Counted from the stretch's first letter, positions 36,692 through 44,904 are shown. The stretch: 64,000 bases of DNA from JANWHQ01 sp963775275 (GCA_963775275.1 CAVZII010000005.1:248001-312000); one strand, 5' to 3'. Notes: generated from the letters alone by a model not told the origin. Numbers and translations: made by a program.

Positions 36692-37477
36692 TCAGGAAAC
36701 CCCCGACGGCTCCAGCCCGGCCATCAGGGCGGCAAGGGCGAGGCGGCGCAACCGCTCCTGATCGAGGCCCGCCAACCGCTCGCTCGCCTCGAGTTCGCCC
36801 AGCGGCGAGCCTCCCGCCGGCGCAGGCTCGATGCGGCCCCAGCGCATGAGCAGCAGACGGTCCGCAAGCCGGATCACCTCGGCCGGATCGTGGCTGACAT
36901 AGATCACCGGAACGGCCAGGCGCGCATGAAGCCGCTCGAGGAAGGGCAGGATCTCGGACTTGCTATCCGCATCGAGGCTCGACAGGGGCTCGTCCATCAG
37001 CAGGAGCTGCGGCTGTGAGAGGAGTGCTCGCCCGATCGCAACGCGCTGGCGCTCGCCGCCCGAGAGCTTGCCTGTGGACCGCCCGATCAGGGACGCCAAG
37101 CCGAGCAGCTCCACCGCCTCGTCGAAATCGATGGCGGGCTCGCCCCGGAACCTCCTGAGTCCGTAGCGCAGATTGCCCTCCACCGAGAGATGGGCGAGCA
37201 GGCTCGGCTCCTGGAAGACGTAGCCCACCGGACGCCGGTGCGCGGGCACGAACGCCGTCTCGCTCTGCCAGGCCTTGCCGGCCACGACGAGCCGACCCTG
37301 AAGCCGCTCCAGGCCCGCGATGCAGCGCAGGAGCGTGGTCTTGCCCGCTCCGGACGGACCGAACAGGGCCGTGACCCCCGACGCCGGGACTTCGAACGCC
37401 GCGTCCAGGCGAAAGTCCCCCAGACGGCCCTTCAGCCGGCAGGCGATCGTCGCGGCCTGGTTGACGCCGTCCCTCAT
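36692..37477 (-). CDS. modC: Molybdate ABC transporter ATPase, short form
   Basis: A 261-residue ATPase energising molybdate import. Walker A GPSGAGKTTLLRCIAGLERL, a Q-loop in GYVFQEPSLLAHLSVEGNLR, signature LSGGERQRVAIGRALL and Walker B LLLMDEPLSSLD are intact, and the FEVPASGVTALFGPSG opening is typical of ModC. It ends after residue 261, whereas classical ModC has a further 90-100 residues forming the TOBE/Mop molybdate-binding domain; that part is absent. The ATG overlaps the modB stop by 4 bp. Identification rests on gene order as well as sequence. Confidence 0.9.
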   Translation of the reverse strand: MRDGVNQAATIACRLKGRLGDFRLDAAFEVPASGVTALFGPSGAGKTTLLRCIAGLERLQGRLVVAGKAWQSETAFVPAHRRPVGYVFQEPSLLAHLSVEGNLRYGLRRFRGEPAIDFDEAVELLGLASLIGRSTGKLSGGERQRVAIGRALLSQPQLLLMDEPLSSLDADSKSEILPFLERLHARLAVPVIYVSHDPAEVIRLADRLLLMRWGRIEPAPAGGSPLGELEASERLAGLDQERLRRLALAALMAGLEPSGVS

Positions 37478-38139
37478 GGCCGCGGCCGACCGATCCTGCG
37501 CTCGAGCAGCAGGGTGGCGAGCACCACCGCGAACGCGAAGACCAGCAGACCCCCGGCCAGGACATGCGCCTGACCGTACTGCAGCGCCTCGACCAACTCG
37601 TAGATCCTCACCGACAGGACCTCGGTCGCGCCCGGGATCGCGCCGCCGATCATCAGCACCACCCCGAACTCGCCGACCGTGTGCGCGAAAACCAGGATTG
37701 CGGCGGCAAGAAAGCCCCGTCGCGCCAGAGGAACCGCCACGGTGAAGAAGGCGTCCGCCGGCGAGGCCCGGAGCGTCGCGGCCGCCTCAAGGGGCCGTTC
37801 ACCGATCGCCTCGAAGGCCTGGCGCAGCGGCTGCACCGCGAACGGCAACGAATAGACCATCGAGCCGATGACCAGGCCCGTGAAGGTGAAGGCCAGGGTG
37901 CGCACGCCCAAGGGGTGCAAGAGCAGGAGCAACGGGCTTCGCGGCCCGAGCGCGATCAGCAGATAGAAGCCCAGGACCGTCGGCGGCAACACCACCGGGA
38001 GGGCCGCGAGGGCCGCCACCGGCTCCTTCAGCCAGCTGCGGCTGCGCGCCAGCCACCAGGCGAGCGGCGTGGCCACGATCAGCAGCAGCAGCGTCGTGAC
38101 GGCGGCCAGCCGGGCGGTGAGCGCGACGATCTCGCCCAT
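37474..38139 (-). CDS. modB: Molybdate ABC transporter permease
   Basis: A 221-residue inner-membrane permease with five or six helices starting at ALTARLAAVTTLLLLIVATP. The segment ALPVVLPPTVLGFYLLIALG and the EAA-loop region LEAAATLRASPADAFFTVAV, followed by FAHTVGEFGVVLMIGG, are standard ModB landmarks. It begins 3 bp after the modA stop and overlaps modC by 4 bp, so modABC is one tightly packed operon importing molybdate for molybdenum-cofactor enzymes. Confidence 0.95.
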   Translation of the reverse strand: MGEIVALTARLAAVTTLLLLIVATPLAWWLARSRSWLKEPVAALAALPVVLPPTVLGFYLLIALGPRSPLLLLLHPLGVRTLAFTFTGLVIGSMVYSLPFAVQPLRQAFEAIGERPLEAAATLRASPADAFFTVAVPLARRGFLAAAILVFAHTVGEFGVVLMIGGAIPGATEVLSVRIYELVEALQYGQAHVLAGGLLVFAFAVVLATLLLERRIGRPRP

Positions 38140-38142
38140 GGT

Positions 38143-38892
38143 TCAGGGCGTCCCATATCCATAGGACCGGATGATCCTGCGCGCCTGCGGGCCCTTGAGG
38201 AACCGGACGAAGGCCGCGGCGGCGGGATCACCGGCGCCGGTCCTTAGGAGCACAGCCTGCTGCTCGATGGGCGCGTGATCGGCCTCGGGCACGATCCAGA
38301 CCGATCCGCCGCTGGTCCCCTTCACCTGGGAGAGGGCGACGAAGCCCAACTCCGCGGCGCCGGTCCGGACGAATTGAAACGTCTGGGCCACCGACGTCCC
38401 TCTGACCAGCTTGGGCCCGATCGCGTCATAGACGCCAAGGCGCATCATGGTCTGGACGGCGGCCGCGCCATATGGCGCCAGAAGCGGGTCGGCGATGGCG
38501 AGCTTGTCGAACCTCCCGGATCTGAGGACCTGCCCGCGTGGATCCACCAGCCCGGGCGAGGCGCTGTAGAGGGCCAGCCGTCCGACCGCATAGGTGAAGC
38601 GCGAGCCTGGCGCGGCAAGTCCCGCCTTCTCCGCCGCCGCGGGACGGTCGGCGTCCGCGGACAGGAAGACCTCATAGGGCGCGCCATGCGACAGCTGGGC
38701 GAAGAACTGGCCAGAGGATCCGAAGCTCAGCGCCACATGCTGGCCGCCGGCGGCCTCGAACGCCTCCGCGATCTTCTTGGCGGGCTCCGTGAAATTCGCA
38801 GCGACTGCGACCTGCAGATCCGCCGCACGCGCGCCGCCGACAACGGCGAGCGCCAGAGCCAAGGCGGCGAAGACCGAGATGGCGCGGGGCAT
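38143..38892 (-). CDS. modA: Molybdate-binding periplasmic protein
   Basis: A 249-residue substrate-binding protein. The signal peptide (AISVFAALALALAVVGGARA) leads to DLQVAVAANFTEPAKKIAEA, then LSFGSSGQFFAQLSHGAPYE, FLSADADRPAAAEKAGL and a late FVALSQV, all ModA hallmarks; the SS and Asn/Ala ligands of the oxyanion pocket are recognisable. It is the first gene of modABC. I looked for a ModE-like palindrome in the 112 bp upstream and found none that convinced me. Confidence 0.95.
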   Translation of the reverse strand: MPRAISVFAALALALAVVGGARAADLQVAVAANFTEPAKKIAEAFEAAGGQHVALSFGSSGQFFAQLSHGAPYEVFLSADADRPAAAEKAGLAAPGSRFTYAVGRLALYSASPGLVDPRGQVLRSGRFDKLAIADPLLAPYGAAAVQTMMRLGVYDAIGPKLVRGTSVAQTFQFVRTGAAELGFVALSQVKGTSGGSVWIVPEADHAPIEQQAVLLRTGAGDPAAAAFVRFLKGPQARRIIRSYGYGTP

Positions 38893-39004
38893 GGGCTCTC
38901 GATATGTAGTTCAGGTGCCTATCGCCTTCTACGGCATGGTCCGCCGCCCGGTCAATTTGCGCGCTCGTCTTTCGGACGGCGGCCCAGACGCCCATGTTGG
39001 ATGG

Positions 39005-39193
39005 ATGGCCCGATCAACCTCCCCGCCCCCGCCGCAGAGCCTTGACGAACGGCTCGACGAAGCCTTGGACGAGAGCTTCCCCGCGAGCGATCCGCCGGCG
39101 ATGACCGAGCCCGCCGGGGACGGCCGGGACGTTGCGGACGCCGCGCCGCCTAAGCCCGGGCGACGGCGCGCCGAGCGTCGACATCCCAGCTGA
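39005..39193 (+). CDS. Small acidic-motif protein (LDEALDESFPASDPPA)
   Basis: A 62-residue hydrophilic protein. Its centre carries LDEALDESFPASDPPAMT, a motif I recognise from many short proteobacterial hypothetical proteins without known function, followed by a basic tail KPGRRRAERR. The ATG at 39005 is chosen because the motif-bearing protein normally starts shortly before it; the longer frame upstream runs into the modA promoter region. Probably intrinsically disordered. It stands alone between modA and a membrane protein. Confidence 0.6.
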   Translation: MARSTSPPPPQSLDERLDEALDESFPASDPPAMTEPAGDGRDVADAAPPKPGRRRAERRHPS

Positions 39194-39309
39194 CCCCCTG
39201 TCCTGGATGCCTGGCCAGGCAGATGCGGTCCTGAAGCGGACGCTCGGACGTGGAACCGGCTATCGGCGGGCGACCTGCTCGGGCCCGGACCTTACCGCTG
39301 ATACCGGCG

Positions 39310-39738
39310 TCAGCCGCGGGTGGGGACTGTGGAGCGCCAGTGCGCCCACGTCCCGATCATCAGGGTCAGGAGCACCAAGTAGCTCCAGATGACGCCGGCG
39401 GTGAACGGGGCCAAGGCGCCTACCCGGTAGTCCGTCATCCGCGCCACGTAGGTCACAACTCCCAGCAATTGGAACGCTGCGGCCCACATCGGCCAGTGGC
39501 GGTCGGACCTGAGCGCGAGCCAGAGCAGAACGGCCAGAAAGGCCAGGTCCACGCCAAGCATCCCCCACTGCGGATCGAGCCAGTGCCTGGTATCCTGGAC
39601 CAGCGCGCTTGCGATCGAAGCGAGGATGTTGACGACGGCGACGATCCGCTCGGGCCGGCCGCCCTTCCAGATCGCTATGCCGGACACCGACAGCATGGCC
39701 GCGTCCCAGACGAGCTGAGGCGTTGTCCGTAGAATCAT
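39310..39738 (-). CDS. Small membrane protein, function unknown
   Basis: A 142-residue protein with four predicted helices: MLSVSGIAIWKGG near the start, IVAVVNILASIASALV, GVDLAFLAVLLWLAL, and a pair around WAAAFQLLGVVTYVARMTD and VIWSYLVLLTLMIGTWA. Short loops and few charges suggest an inner-membrane bundle. No family recognised. The start codon and its ribosome-binding site fall in the 3' arm of a hairpin at 39737-39769. The preceding same-strand gene ends 67 bp upstream. Confidence 0.65.
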   Translation of the reverse strand: MILRTTPQLVWDAAMLSVSGIAIWKGGRPERIVAVVNILASIASALVQDTRHWLDPQWGMLGVDLAFLAVLLWLALRSDRHWPMWAAAFQLLGVVTYVARMTDYRVGALAPFTAGVIWSYLVLLTLMIGTWAHWRSTVPTRG

Positions 39739-39805
39739 CGGGGCCCTCGGCGAGCGCGAGAGCCCCGATCTTGTCAGATTGGCGGGCGCCCAGAAAGAGG
39801 GCGTC

Positions 39806-40168
39806 CTAGGCGGCCGCGGCGTCGGGTTCGACCGTCCTCAGATCAGGCCGATGCACGGCGCTGGCGGGCGGCTTGGTGGCATCGTCTCCATAGGCCACGG
39901 CGCCGAGGCCGACCTGCCTCTGGACTATGGCCAGCTCCTTGTGGGCCTCGACAATTCCCCGCCGGGCCTGGGTCAGGGCGGCGAGGGTTTCGCTCAGACG
40001 CTCGATGGCGGATTGGCCGTAGATGGCCGACAGTCCCGCTTCGGCCCGAGCCGAAGGAATGGAGGCCGCCAGAACGGCGGTCTTGTTGAGCGCCTGGTCG
40101 ATCGCGGCTTCGGCCTCGAACAGTCCGCCGGCCACCTGATCGGCCGCTTTGCGACGTTGCTTGAGCAT
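39806..40168 (-). CDS. Conserved-looking helical protein, function unknown
   Basis: A 120-residue soluble protein, Ala/Gln/Glu-rich and almost wholly helical from ADQVAGGLFEAEAAIDQALN through IERLSETLAALTQARRGIVE to KELAIVQRQVGLGAVAYGDD. The pattern suggests a coiled coil or helical bundle, with a disordered C-terminus ending AAAA. No signal peptide and no family recognised. GC-rich third positions support it as coding. It lies downstream of the LuxR-type gene on the same strand. Confidence 0.6.
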   Translation of the reverse strand: MLKQRRKAADQVAGGLFEAEAAIDQALNKTAVLAASIPSARAEAGLSAIYGQSAIERLSETLAALTQARRGIVEAHKELAIVQRQVGLGAVAYGDDATKPPASAVHRPDLRTVEPDAAAA

Positions 40169-40256
40169 GAGTTCATCCTCCGCGCCGGGAGCCGGCGCGC
40201 TATGGTTGGTTGATGTCGGAAGTCGGCTTGGGCGCCGTCCCGGCGCCCCCGGCGCC

Positions 40257-41021
40257 CTAGACGAGGTCCTTCAGGGCATGGAGCCCCGCCAGCACGCCGC
40301 CGAAGGCGACGCCAGAGGCGATGGCGATGGCCAGGATCCAGCCCAGGCGTGCGAGGGGGCCTAGGGCATTTCGGCCTCCCCGTCGGGCCCAGGGCCAGGC
40401 TGGAAGGCCTCGTCCATAAGGGTCCAGGCCAGACAGAGAATCTCGCGCAGGACCATTTCCGGCGGCTTCCAGCGCGAATGCTTGCGCATCGCCGAGACCA
40501 GCGGCGGCGCCAACGCCTGCTTGGCCGGCGTATCCGCGAGGTCGATCAGCTGACGCTCGAGCTGCTCCCAGGTGAAGGTCGGCATCGGCCGCTCGGGCGT
40601 CGAGGATCTTGGCCAATCGCGCAGGAACGCCCGCCTCTCGAGCAGATCGCCAATCGCCGTCCTGACCGCGCGCTTCTGATCGATTTCCCTGTGGGCGCTC
40701 ATCCTGGTCTCCCGCCAATGCGGGGACAGGAGGACAGGCCGAAGCCGCTTCGCCTATCCCGATCGTGTCGGGTCCCGACGCAGGGGGGATGGCCAGCGAC
40801 CCATCATGCGTGGCGAAAAGGCGCGCCGCCTCATATCGGTCGATCACCCCCAGGCGGTGGCGCGCCTTGTCCAAATGGGTGTCGACGGTGTGTTTGGAGA
40901 TTCCGAGCTCGCGGCCGATCTGCTTGGAGCTCAGATGCTGGTTGACCAGACGCAGGCACTCGCGCTCCCGTGGCGTCAGGAGCTCCAGCTGCTGGGCCGA
41001 AAGTGATCGAAGCCCACCCAT
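40257..41021 (-). CDS. LuxR-type HTH protein with C-terminal membrane anchor
   Basis: The 254-residue frame opens with a GerE/LuxR helix-turn-helix (LTPRERECLRLVNQHLSSKQ, then IGRELGISKHTVDTHLDKAR) without a receiver domain, and closes with a membrane helix LGWILAIAIASGVAFGGVLA. HTH domains with such a tail are common in Caulobacterales, so both ends look genuine. The linker between (about residues 107-220) is Arg/Gly/Asp-rich and overlaps, in another frame of the same strand, a 113-codon gene with better codon bias. Either the linker is really that long, or an insertion or frameshift disturbed the gene. Confidence 0.6.
   Translation of the reverse strand: MGGLRSLSAQQLELLTPRERECLRLVNQHLSSKQIGRELGISKHTVDTHLDKARHRLGVIDRYEAARLFATHDGSLAIPPASGPDTIGIGEAASACPPVPALAGDQDERPQGNRSEARGQDGDWRSAREAGVPARLAKILDARAADADLHLGAARASADRPRGYAGQAGVGAAAGLGDAQAFALEAAGNGPARDSLSGLDPYGRGLPAWPWARRGGRNALGPLARLGWILAIAIASGVAFGGVLAGLHALKDLV
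40361..40702 (-). CDS. Small protein nested in the LuxR-type reading frame
   Basis: A 113-residue frame with strongly GC-ending codons by eye and a normal-looking composition: TWEQLERQLIDLADTPAKQA, WKPPEMVLREILCLAWTLMD. GGGAG lies about 10 bp before its ATG. No family recognised. It is same-strand but out of frame with the HTH/anchor gene and lies wholly within it. Codon bias argues that this, not the HTH linker, is the translated frame here; both may be used, or the region may be an inserted gene. Confidence 0.5.
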   Translation of the reverse strand: MSAHREIDQKRAVRTAIGDLLERRAFLRDWPRSSTPERPMPTFTWEQLERQLIDLADTPAKQALAPPLVSAMRKHSRWKPPEMVLREILCLAWTLMDEAFQPGPGPDGEAEMP

Positions 41022-41143
41022 GGCTCAGCAATTAACGAGGAGACTTCGCCTTCGTCCAGCGCCCAACCAGCCTATGCAACTACCGCGGGCGCAGTCTCCG
41101 GAGCGGTGCTGCAGGCAGGGCACAGTGACTTCAAGGCCTCTTA

Positions 41144-41611
41144 CTAGGTTTCCGGCGCGTCTTCGGCGAGCGAGCGCACGATCTCGAGCACCTGGCGGCG
41201 GAGCCTCCCGCGGCCGATCCTCGGGAACAGAGCGGCAAGCTCCAGGCCTTCGGGCGTCAGCAGCAATGCGTGGACGGTGGTTTCCAGCCGCGACGCCTCA
41301 GGCTCGTCGTCCCCGACAGCCGGATCGGGCAAACCGTCGAAGAAGTAGCCAACCGAGCACGAGAGAACGCGCGCGATTTCGTAGAGCCTGGACGACGAGA
41401 CCCTGTTGGCGCCTCTCTCGTACTTCTGGACCTGCTGAAAGGTCAGCCCCAGCGCCTCGGCCAGGGCCTGCTGGCTGAGCCCAAGCGTCCGACGACGCAA
41501 CCGGATCCTCGCGCCGACGTGCAGATCGACCGTATCGGAACTACGCGGGCCCGCGCTCCCGGCGCCCGACACGCGCGGTACTCTCACGTTGGTCGTGACC
41601 ACGGCGCCCAC
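41144..41611 (-). CDS. XRE family HTH regulator
   Basis: A 155-residue DNA-binding protein. After about 30 variable residues comes a Cro/CI-type domain: GARIRLRRRTLGLSQQALAE, then ALGLTFQQVQKYERGANRVS and SSRLYEIARVLSCSVGYFFD. The C-terminal 60 residues end in a helix RRQVLEIVRSLAED. This type is abundant in Caulobacterales as stand-alone regulators; targets unknown. It is 68 bp upstream of nothing on its own strand except the LuxR-type gene further down, so it is probably monocistronic. Start could be later than 41611, since the first 30 residues are uninformative. Confidence 0.8.
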   Translation of the reverse strand: MGAVVTTNVRVPRVSGAGSAGPRSSDTVDLHVGARIRLRRRTLGLSQQALAEALGLTFQQVQKYERGANRVSSSRLYEIARVLSCSVGYFFDGLPDPAVGDDEPEASRLETTVHALLLTPEGLELAALFPRIGRGRLRRQVLEIVRSLAEDAPET

Positions 41612-41679
41612 TGCCCCATCGGTGGTGTTCGGCGCTACCTTTACCGATGCGCGTGACGCGGCTCAAGACGCCTGTCAAG

Positions 41680-42489
41680 TCAGCCGAAACGGCCGGTGAC
41701 GTAATCCGCGGTCTGGGGCGAGCGTGGGTTGGTGAACAGCCCTTCAGTGTCGCCGAACTCGATAAGCTTCCCCAGGTACATGAAGCCCGTGTAGTCGGAG
41801 ACCCGCGCGGCTTGCTGCAGGTTGTGGGTCACGATGACGATGGTGTAATCGGCCTTCAGGTCCAGGATGGTCTCCTCGAGCTTGGCCGTCGAGATCGGAT
41901 CCAACGCCGAGGCCGGCTCGTCGAGCAACAGCACCTCGGGCCTGACGGCGATCGAGCGCGCGACGCACAGCCTCTGCTGCTGCCCCCCCGACAGCCCGAG
42001 CCCGGAGCTGTTCAACTTGTCCTTGACCTCGTCCAGGAGTGCGGCGCGCTGGAGCGCCTCTTCGACCCGCCCGCGGACTTGGCTCGCCGACAGGTTCTCG
42101 TTCATGCGCAGCCCGAAGGCCACGTTATCGAAAATCGACATGGGGAATGGCGTCGGCTTCTGGAACACCATGCCGACCCGGGCCCGCAGCATCGAGACGT
42201 CGACGGCGGGATCCAGTATGTCCTCACCGTCGAGCAGGATCTGGCCCTTGGCCCGCTGCCCAGGATAGAGCGAATAGATCCGGTTCATCGCCCGCAGGAG
42301 CGTGGACTTCCCGCAGCCCGATGGCCCGATCAGGGCGGTGACGCGCTTGGCGGCGACCGGCAGGCTGACGCCTTGCAGCGCGTGCGTCCTGCCATAGAAG
42401 AAGTCGAGATTGCGCGTCTCGAGCTTGATCTGGTCGGCCGGAATCGCGGCGACATAACCCTCGTGCGTCTCGCGCGCGTGCACGTCCAT
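41680..42489 (-). CDS. pstB: Phosphate ABC transporter ATPase
   Basis: A 269-residue ATPase for high-affinity phosphate import. PstB hallmarks are clear: DFFYGRTHALQGVSLPVAAK, Walker A GPSGCGKSTLLRAMNRI, the Q-loop VGMVFQKPTPFPMSIFDNVA, signature LSGGQQQRLCVARSIA, Walker B LLLDEPASALDPIST and the closing GRFG. The permease, binding-protein and phoU genes that usually sit with it are absent from this window, so it is encoded alone. Upstream on the minus strand TATAAC at about 42537-42542 could be a -10 element; I could not make out a convincing Pho box. Confidence 0.95.
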   Translation of the reverse strand: MDVHARETHEGYVAAIPADQIKLETRNLDFFYGRTHALQGVSLPVAAKRVTALIGPSGCGKSTLLRAMNRIYSLYPGQRAKGQILLDGEDILDPAVDVSMLRARVGMVFQKPTPFPMSIFDNVAFGLRMNENLSASQVRGRVEEALQRAALLDEVKDKLNSSGLGLSGGQQQRLCVARSIAVRPEVLLLDEPASALDPISTAKLEETILDLKADYTIVIVTHNLQQAARVSDYTGFMYLGKLIEFGDTEGLFTNPRSPQTADYVTGRFG

Positions 42490-42877
42490 GATCGGCAGGG
42501 CTCCCGATAGAGGTCGGCATTCGACCTCCGCAGACGGCGTTATAGCGTTCCAATACGAAACTTAGATAAGCTTGACGGCCGGGTCGGTCGTGTTCCGTAA
42601 CCCTTGCCCGCGGATCGGGCCTTTCAGCTCGACTGGCCGCTGGGCGCGCTCGTCCGGACTGTCCATGATCGGCAGCGCTGGACCCGTCCGAGGAGGTCAG
42701 CGCCCTTCGCCCCGCAGCGGTGAGGGCTGAAGCTGCGCTCCGGACCCCAGGCAGTCTCCTGGAGCAGACGTCGACCGGGAAGGACCGGAGCGGCGCGCCG
42801 AACCGGTCGGGGCCGCCCCGAAAAGGAGCGGCCCCACCGGACTCGACTGATCGAAGTCGTCCCCTGAAGGACCGCGA
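42490..42877. other. Intergenic region between porin and pstB genes
   Basis: 388 bp with no credible gene. It must hold the pstB promoter. A small hairpin AGGTCG-gcatt-CGACCT sits at 42511-42527 in the presumed pstB leader, with GGGAG as ribosome-binding site. The porin-proximal side carries the terminator-like hairpin at 42809-42835. The rest shows nothing I can name. Confidence 0.5.
42809..42835 (-). terminator. Hairpin downstream of the porin gene
   Basis: GGGGCCGC / GCGGCCCC, eight perfect pairs around an 11-nt loop, 42 bp past the porin stop. It lacks a U-tract on the minus strand, so it may act as a transcript-end stabiliser or a weak terminator. Confidence 0.5.
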
Positions 42878-44245
42878 TCACCAGCGGAACTGGCTCCACA
42901 GGCCCACTTCGTCGTACGTCCCGTCGACGATGCCGCCGACGTTGCCGTTGGAGGTGCCGATGATGCCGTTGTCGACCTTGTCGCGCTTGTAGACCAGAGC
43001 GAAGTCCACGATCTTGGCCGGGCTGTAGGACACGCCCACATTGAAATAGTTGTCGTGGAGGCTCGGGCTGGTGTCGCGCCTGGGCTTGACCCAGTCGTAG
43101 CGGCCGAACACGGCGACCTGAGGCGTGACCTTGAACGAACCAAAGCCAGAGAAGCCTTCGGAGCTGTTCCTGAGCGCCGGATTGGCCTGGGTCACGTCGT
43201 TCCAGTCGCTGGCGTAGAAGTACTCGCCGCCAAGCCGGATCCGATCGTTGGTGTAGGCGACGAGGGCGTCGAACCGGCTCGCGTTGACGTAGGTCGTCGG
43301 GCCGTTCTTGACGTCCTTGCCGAGCTTGCCGGTGTAGCCGCCGACCGCGACGGTGAAGTGGTCGGCCGTGGCGCTGACGCGCCCTTCAAAGTCGACCCCT
43401 TGCGACCGGTTGCCGGTGCCGAAGCCGGGCTTCTTGTAGCCCGCGCCATTCACTGCAGCGAGCGCGTAGTTGAACGTGACCATGCCGGCCGGCACCTTGC
43501 CGGACACGTGCACGCCCCAATCGGCGGAGGTGCCGAACTTGTCGCGGTCGATCATCACATTCTCGACGTAGCGATAGCCGTAGATGTCCTCGACGAAGGG
43601 GACCCAGGGCAGGTCGGTCGAGCCGAGCCGGAAGACCATGGCGTCCGACAGCTTGGCCTGAAGATAGGCCTTCTTGATGTAGATCTGCGTGGCGCCGACC
43701 GCGCCGTCGTAAGTGAAGTCGGTCGTGATGTTCGCCGAGAAGGTGTCGTTGAACTTGTGGTCGATGCCCACGTAGAAGCGCTTGATGTCGAAGTTGACGC
43801 CGTTGCGCGCTGGGCTCGGGGTGACGCCGTCGGACTTCTCGGTAATCGAAGTGATGTCGTAGTACATCCGTCCGTTGACGGACGTCGACGACTCCCAGCC
43901 GGGCTTGGGCTTGGGCAGCGCCGCCACGGCGGTCTGCACCTCGCCTGGAATGCGCTTGATCTCGGTGTCGGCCTGGACCTGTGCGGCCTGGGCCGATTGT
44001 GCCGCCTGCTGGGCGGCGGCGGCGGCGGCGGCGGTCTGCTGTTGCTGGGCCTCGAGCGCGTTTATGCGCTGGACCAGCATCGCATTCTGCTCTTGCAGCG
44101 CCTGGATCTGCTGCTGCTCGAGGCTCGGCCCGGCAGGTGGTGTGTGATGATGCCGAACGGTCTTCGCTTGAGCGGCCGCCCCAAGTCCCAGCGCGATGAG
44201 CGCGCCAAGCGCGGCCCCGCGAAGCAGCGAGGTCTTCATTTTCAT
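42878..44245 (-). CDS. Porin, OprO/OprP phosphate-selective type
   Basis: A 455-residue outer-membrane protein. The signal peptide (LLRGAALGALIALGLGAAAQ) is followed by a periplasmic coiled coil (EQNAMLVQRINALEAQQQQ with an Ala/Gln-rich run) of the trimerising kind, and then a 16- to 18-strand barrel from NGRMYYDITSITEKSDG to the terminal GLWSQFRW, with a C-terminal aromatic residue. Segments such as FDIKRFYVGIDHKFNDTFSA resemble the OprO/OprP family, which favours phosphate or other anions. pstB lies next on the same strand, which fits a phosphate role. The start at 44245 is chosen from the signal peptide. Confidence 0.85.
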   Translation of the reverse strand: MKMKTSLLRGAALGALIALGLGAAAQAKTVRHHHTPPAGPSLEQQQIQALQEQNAMLVQRINALEAQQQQTAAAAAAAQQAAQSAQAAQVQADTEIKRIPGEVQTAVAALPKPKPGWESSTSVNGRMYYDITSITEKSDGVTPSPARNGVNFDIKRFYVGIDHKFNDTFSANITTDFTYDGAVGATQIYIKKAYLQAKLSDAMVFRLGSTDLPWVPFVEDIYGYRYVENVMIDRDKFGTSADWGVHVSGKVPAGMVTFNYALAAVNGAGYKKPGFGTGNRSQGVDFEGRVSATADHFTVAVGGYTGKLGKDVKNGPTTYVNASRFDALVAYTNDRIRLGGEYFYASDWNDVTQANPALRNSSEGFSGFGSFKVTPQVAVFGRYDWVKPRRDTSPSLHDNYFNVGVSYSPAKIVDFALVYKRDKVDNGIIGTSNGNVGGIVDGTYDEVGLWSQFRW

Positions 44246-44461
44246 GGATCCGTCCCCGAATTCCCACCCGACTGATTGACGGGTGGATCGGGGCTTAGGG
44301 GTCGGACATGACGGTTCTGCAACAGCTTTGCGAACATTCTGATTCGGCCGCCGGGGCCGGTCGGCGTGTTGCAGAACGCCCACACGAGCGGGCGCGCGAT
44401 TGATCCGGGTCAAGGCGGGCCGGAGCGGCTGGCCCACTCTGTGCGACGAGGGGGATGAGGG

Positions 44462-44851
44462 ATGAACATCGCGCGAGCTTTGCGAACAGCGCTGATGGCC
44501 ATGGCCGGGGCGGCGGCGGCGTCATGCGCGTCGATGGCCCAGCCCGCGGGGCCTGAGGCTGCCGCCCCGTCCCAGATCGCCCACGGGCGCCAACTGGCCG
44601 AACGGAACTGCGCGGCCTGCCATGCGATCGGCAAGACGGGTGAAAGTCCATTTCCGCCGGCGCCGCACTTCCGCGCACTTGGCCGCAAGTACCCGTTGGA
44701 CGACCTGCAGGAGGCCCTGGCCGAGGGAATCGTCTCGGGGCATCCGGCCATGCCGCAGTTCCAGTTCACGTCCACGGACGTGAGTGACCTGATCGCCTAC
44801 CTCAAGAGCATCCAGACGCCGGTCAAGGCCGAGACGATCACGCCGCGGTAG
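44462..44851 (+). CDS. Small c-type cytochrome
   Basis: A 129-residue single-haem cytochrome. An N-terminal export signal (ARALRTALMAMAGAAAASCA) is followed by the haem site RNCAACHAIG, the mid-domain FPPAPHFRALGRKYPLDDLQ and an axial Met candidate in GHPAMPQFQFT, then the terminal helix VSDLIAYLKSI. The AASCAS stretch could be a lipobox, giving a membrane-anchored cytochrome. Partners are not encoded nearby. Diverges from the porin gene across 216 bp. Confidence 0.88.
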   Translation: MNIARALRTALMAMAGAAAASCASMAQPAGPEAAAPSQIAHGRQLAERNCAACHAIGKTGESPFPPAPHFRALGRKYPLDDLQEALAEGIVSGHPAMPQFQFTSTDVSDLIAYLKSIQTPVKAETITPR

Positions 44852-44904
44852 GCCCGGGCGGCGAAGGGGGCGCGCAAGCGCCGCGCCCCCGGGGGCCGGC
44901 CGCG

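Noticed and set aside
38893..39004. Possible ModE site upstream of modA (CGATATGTAG).
   Set aside because: Only a half-site with no paired arm at the right distance.
42540..42580. Possible Pho box upstream of pstB (CGTCAAGCTTATCTAAG on the minus strand).
   Set aside because: Only loosely similar to two 11-bp CTGTCAT-type repeats; not enough matches to call.
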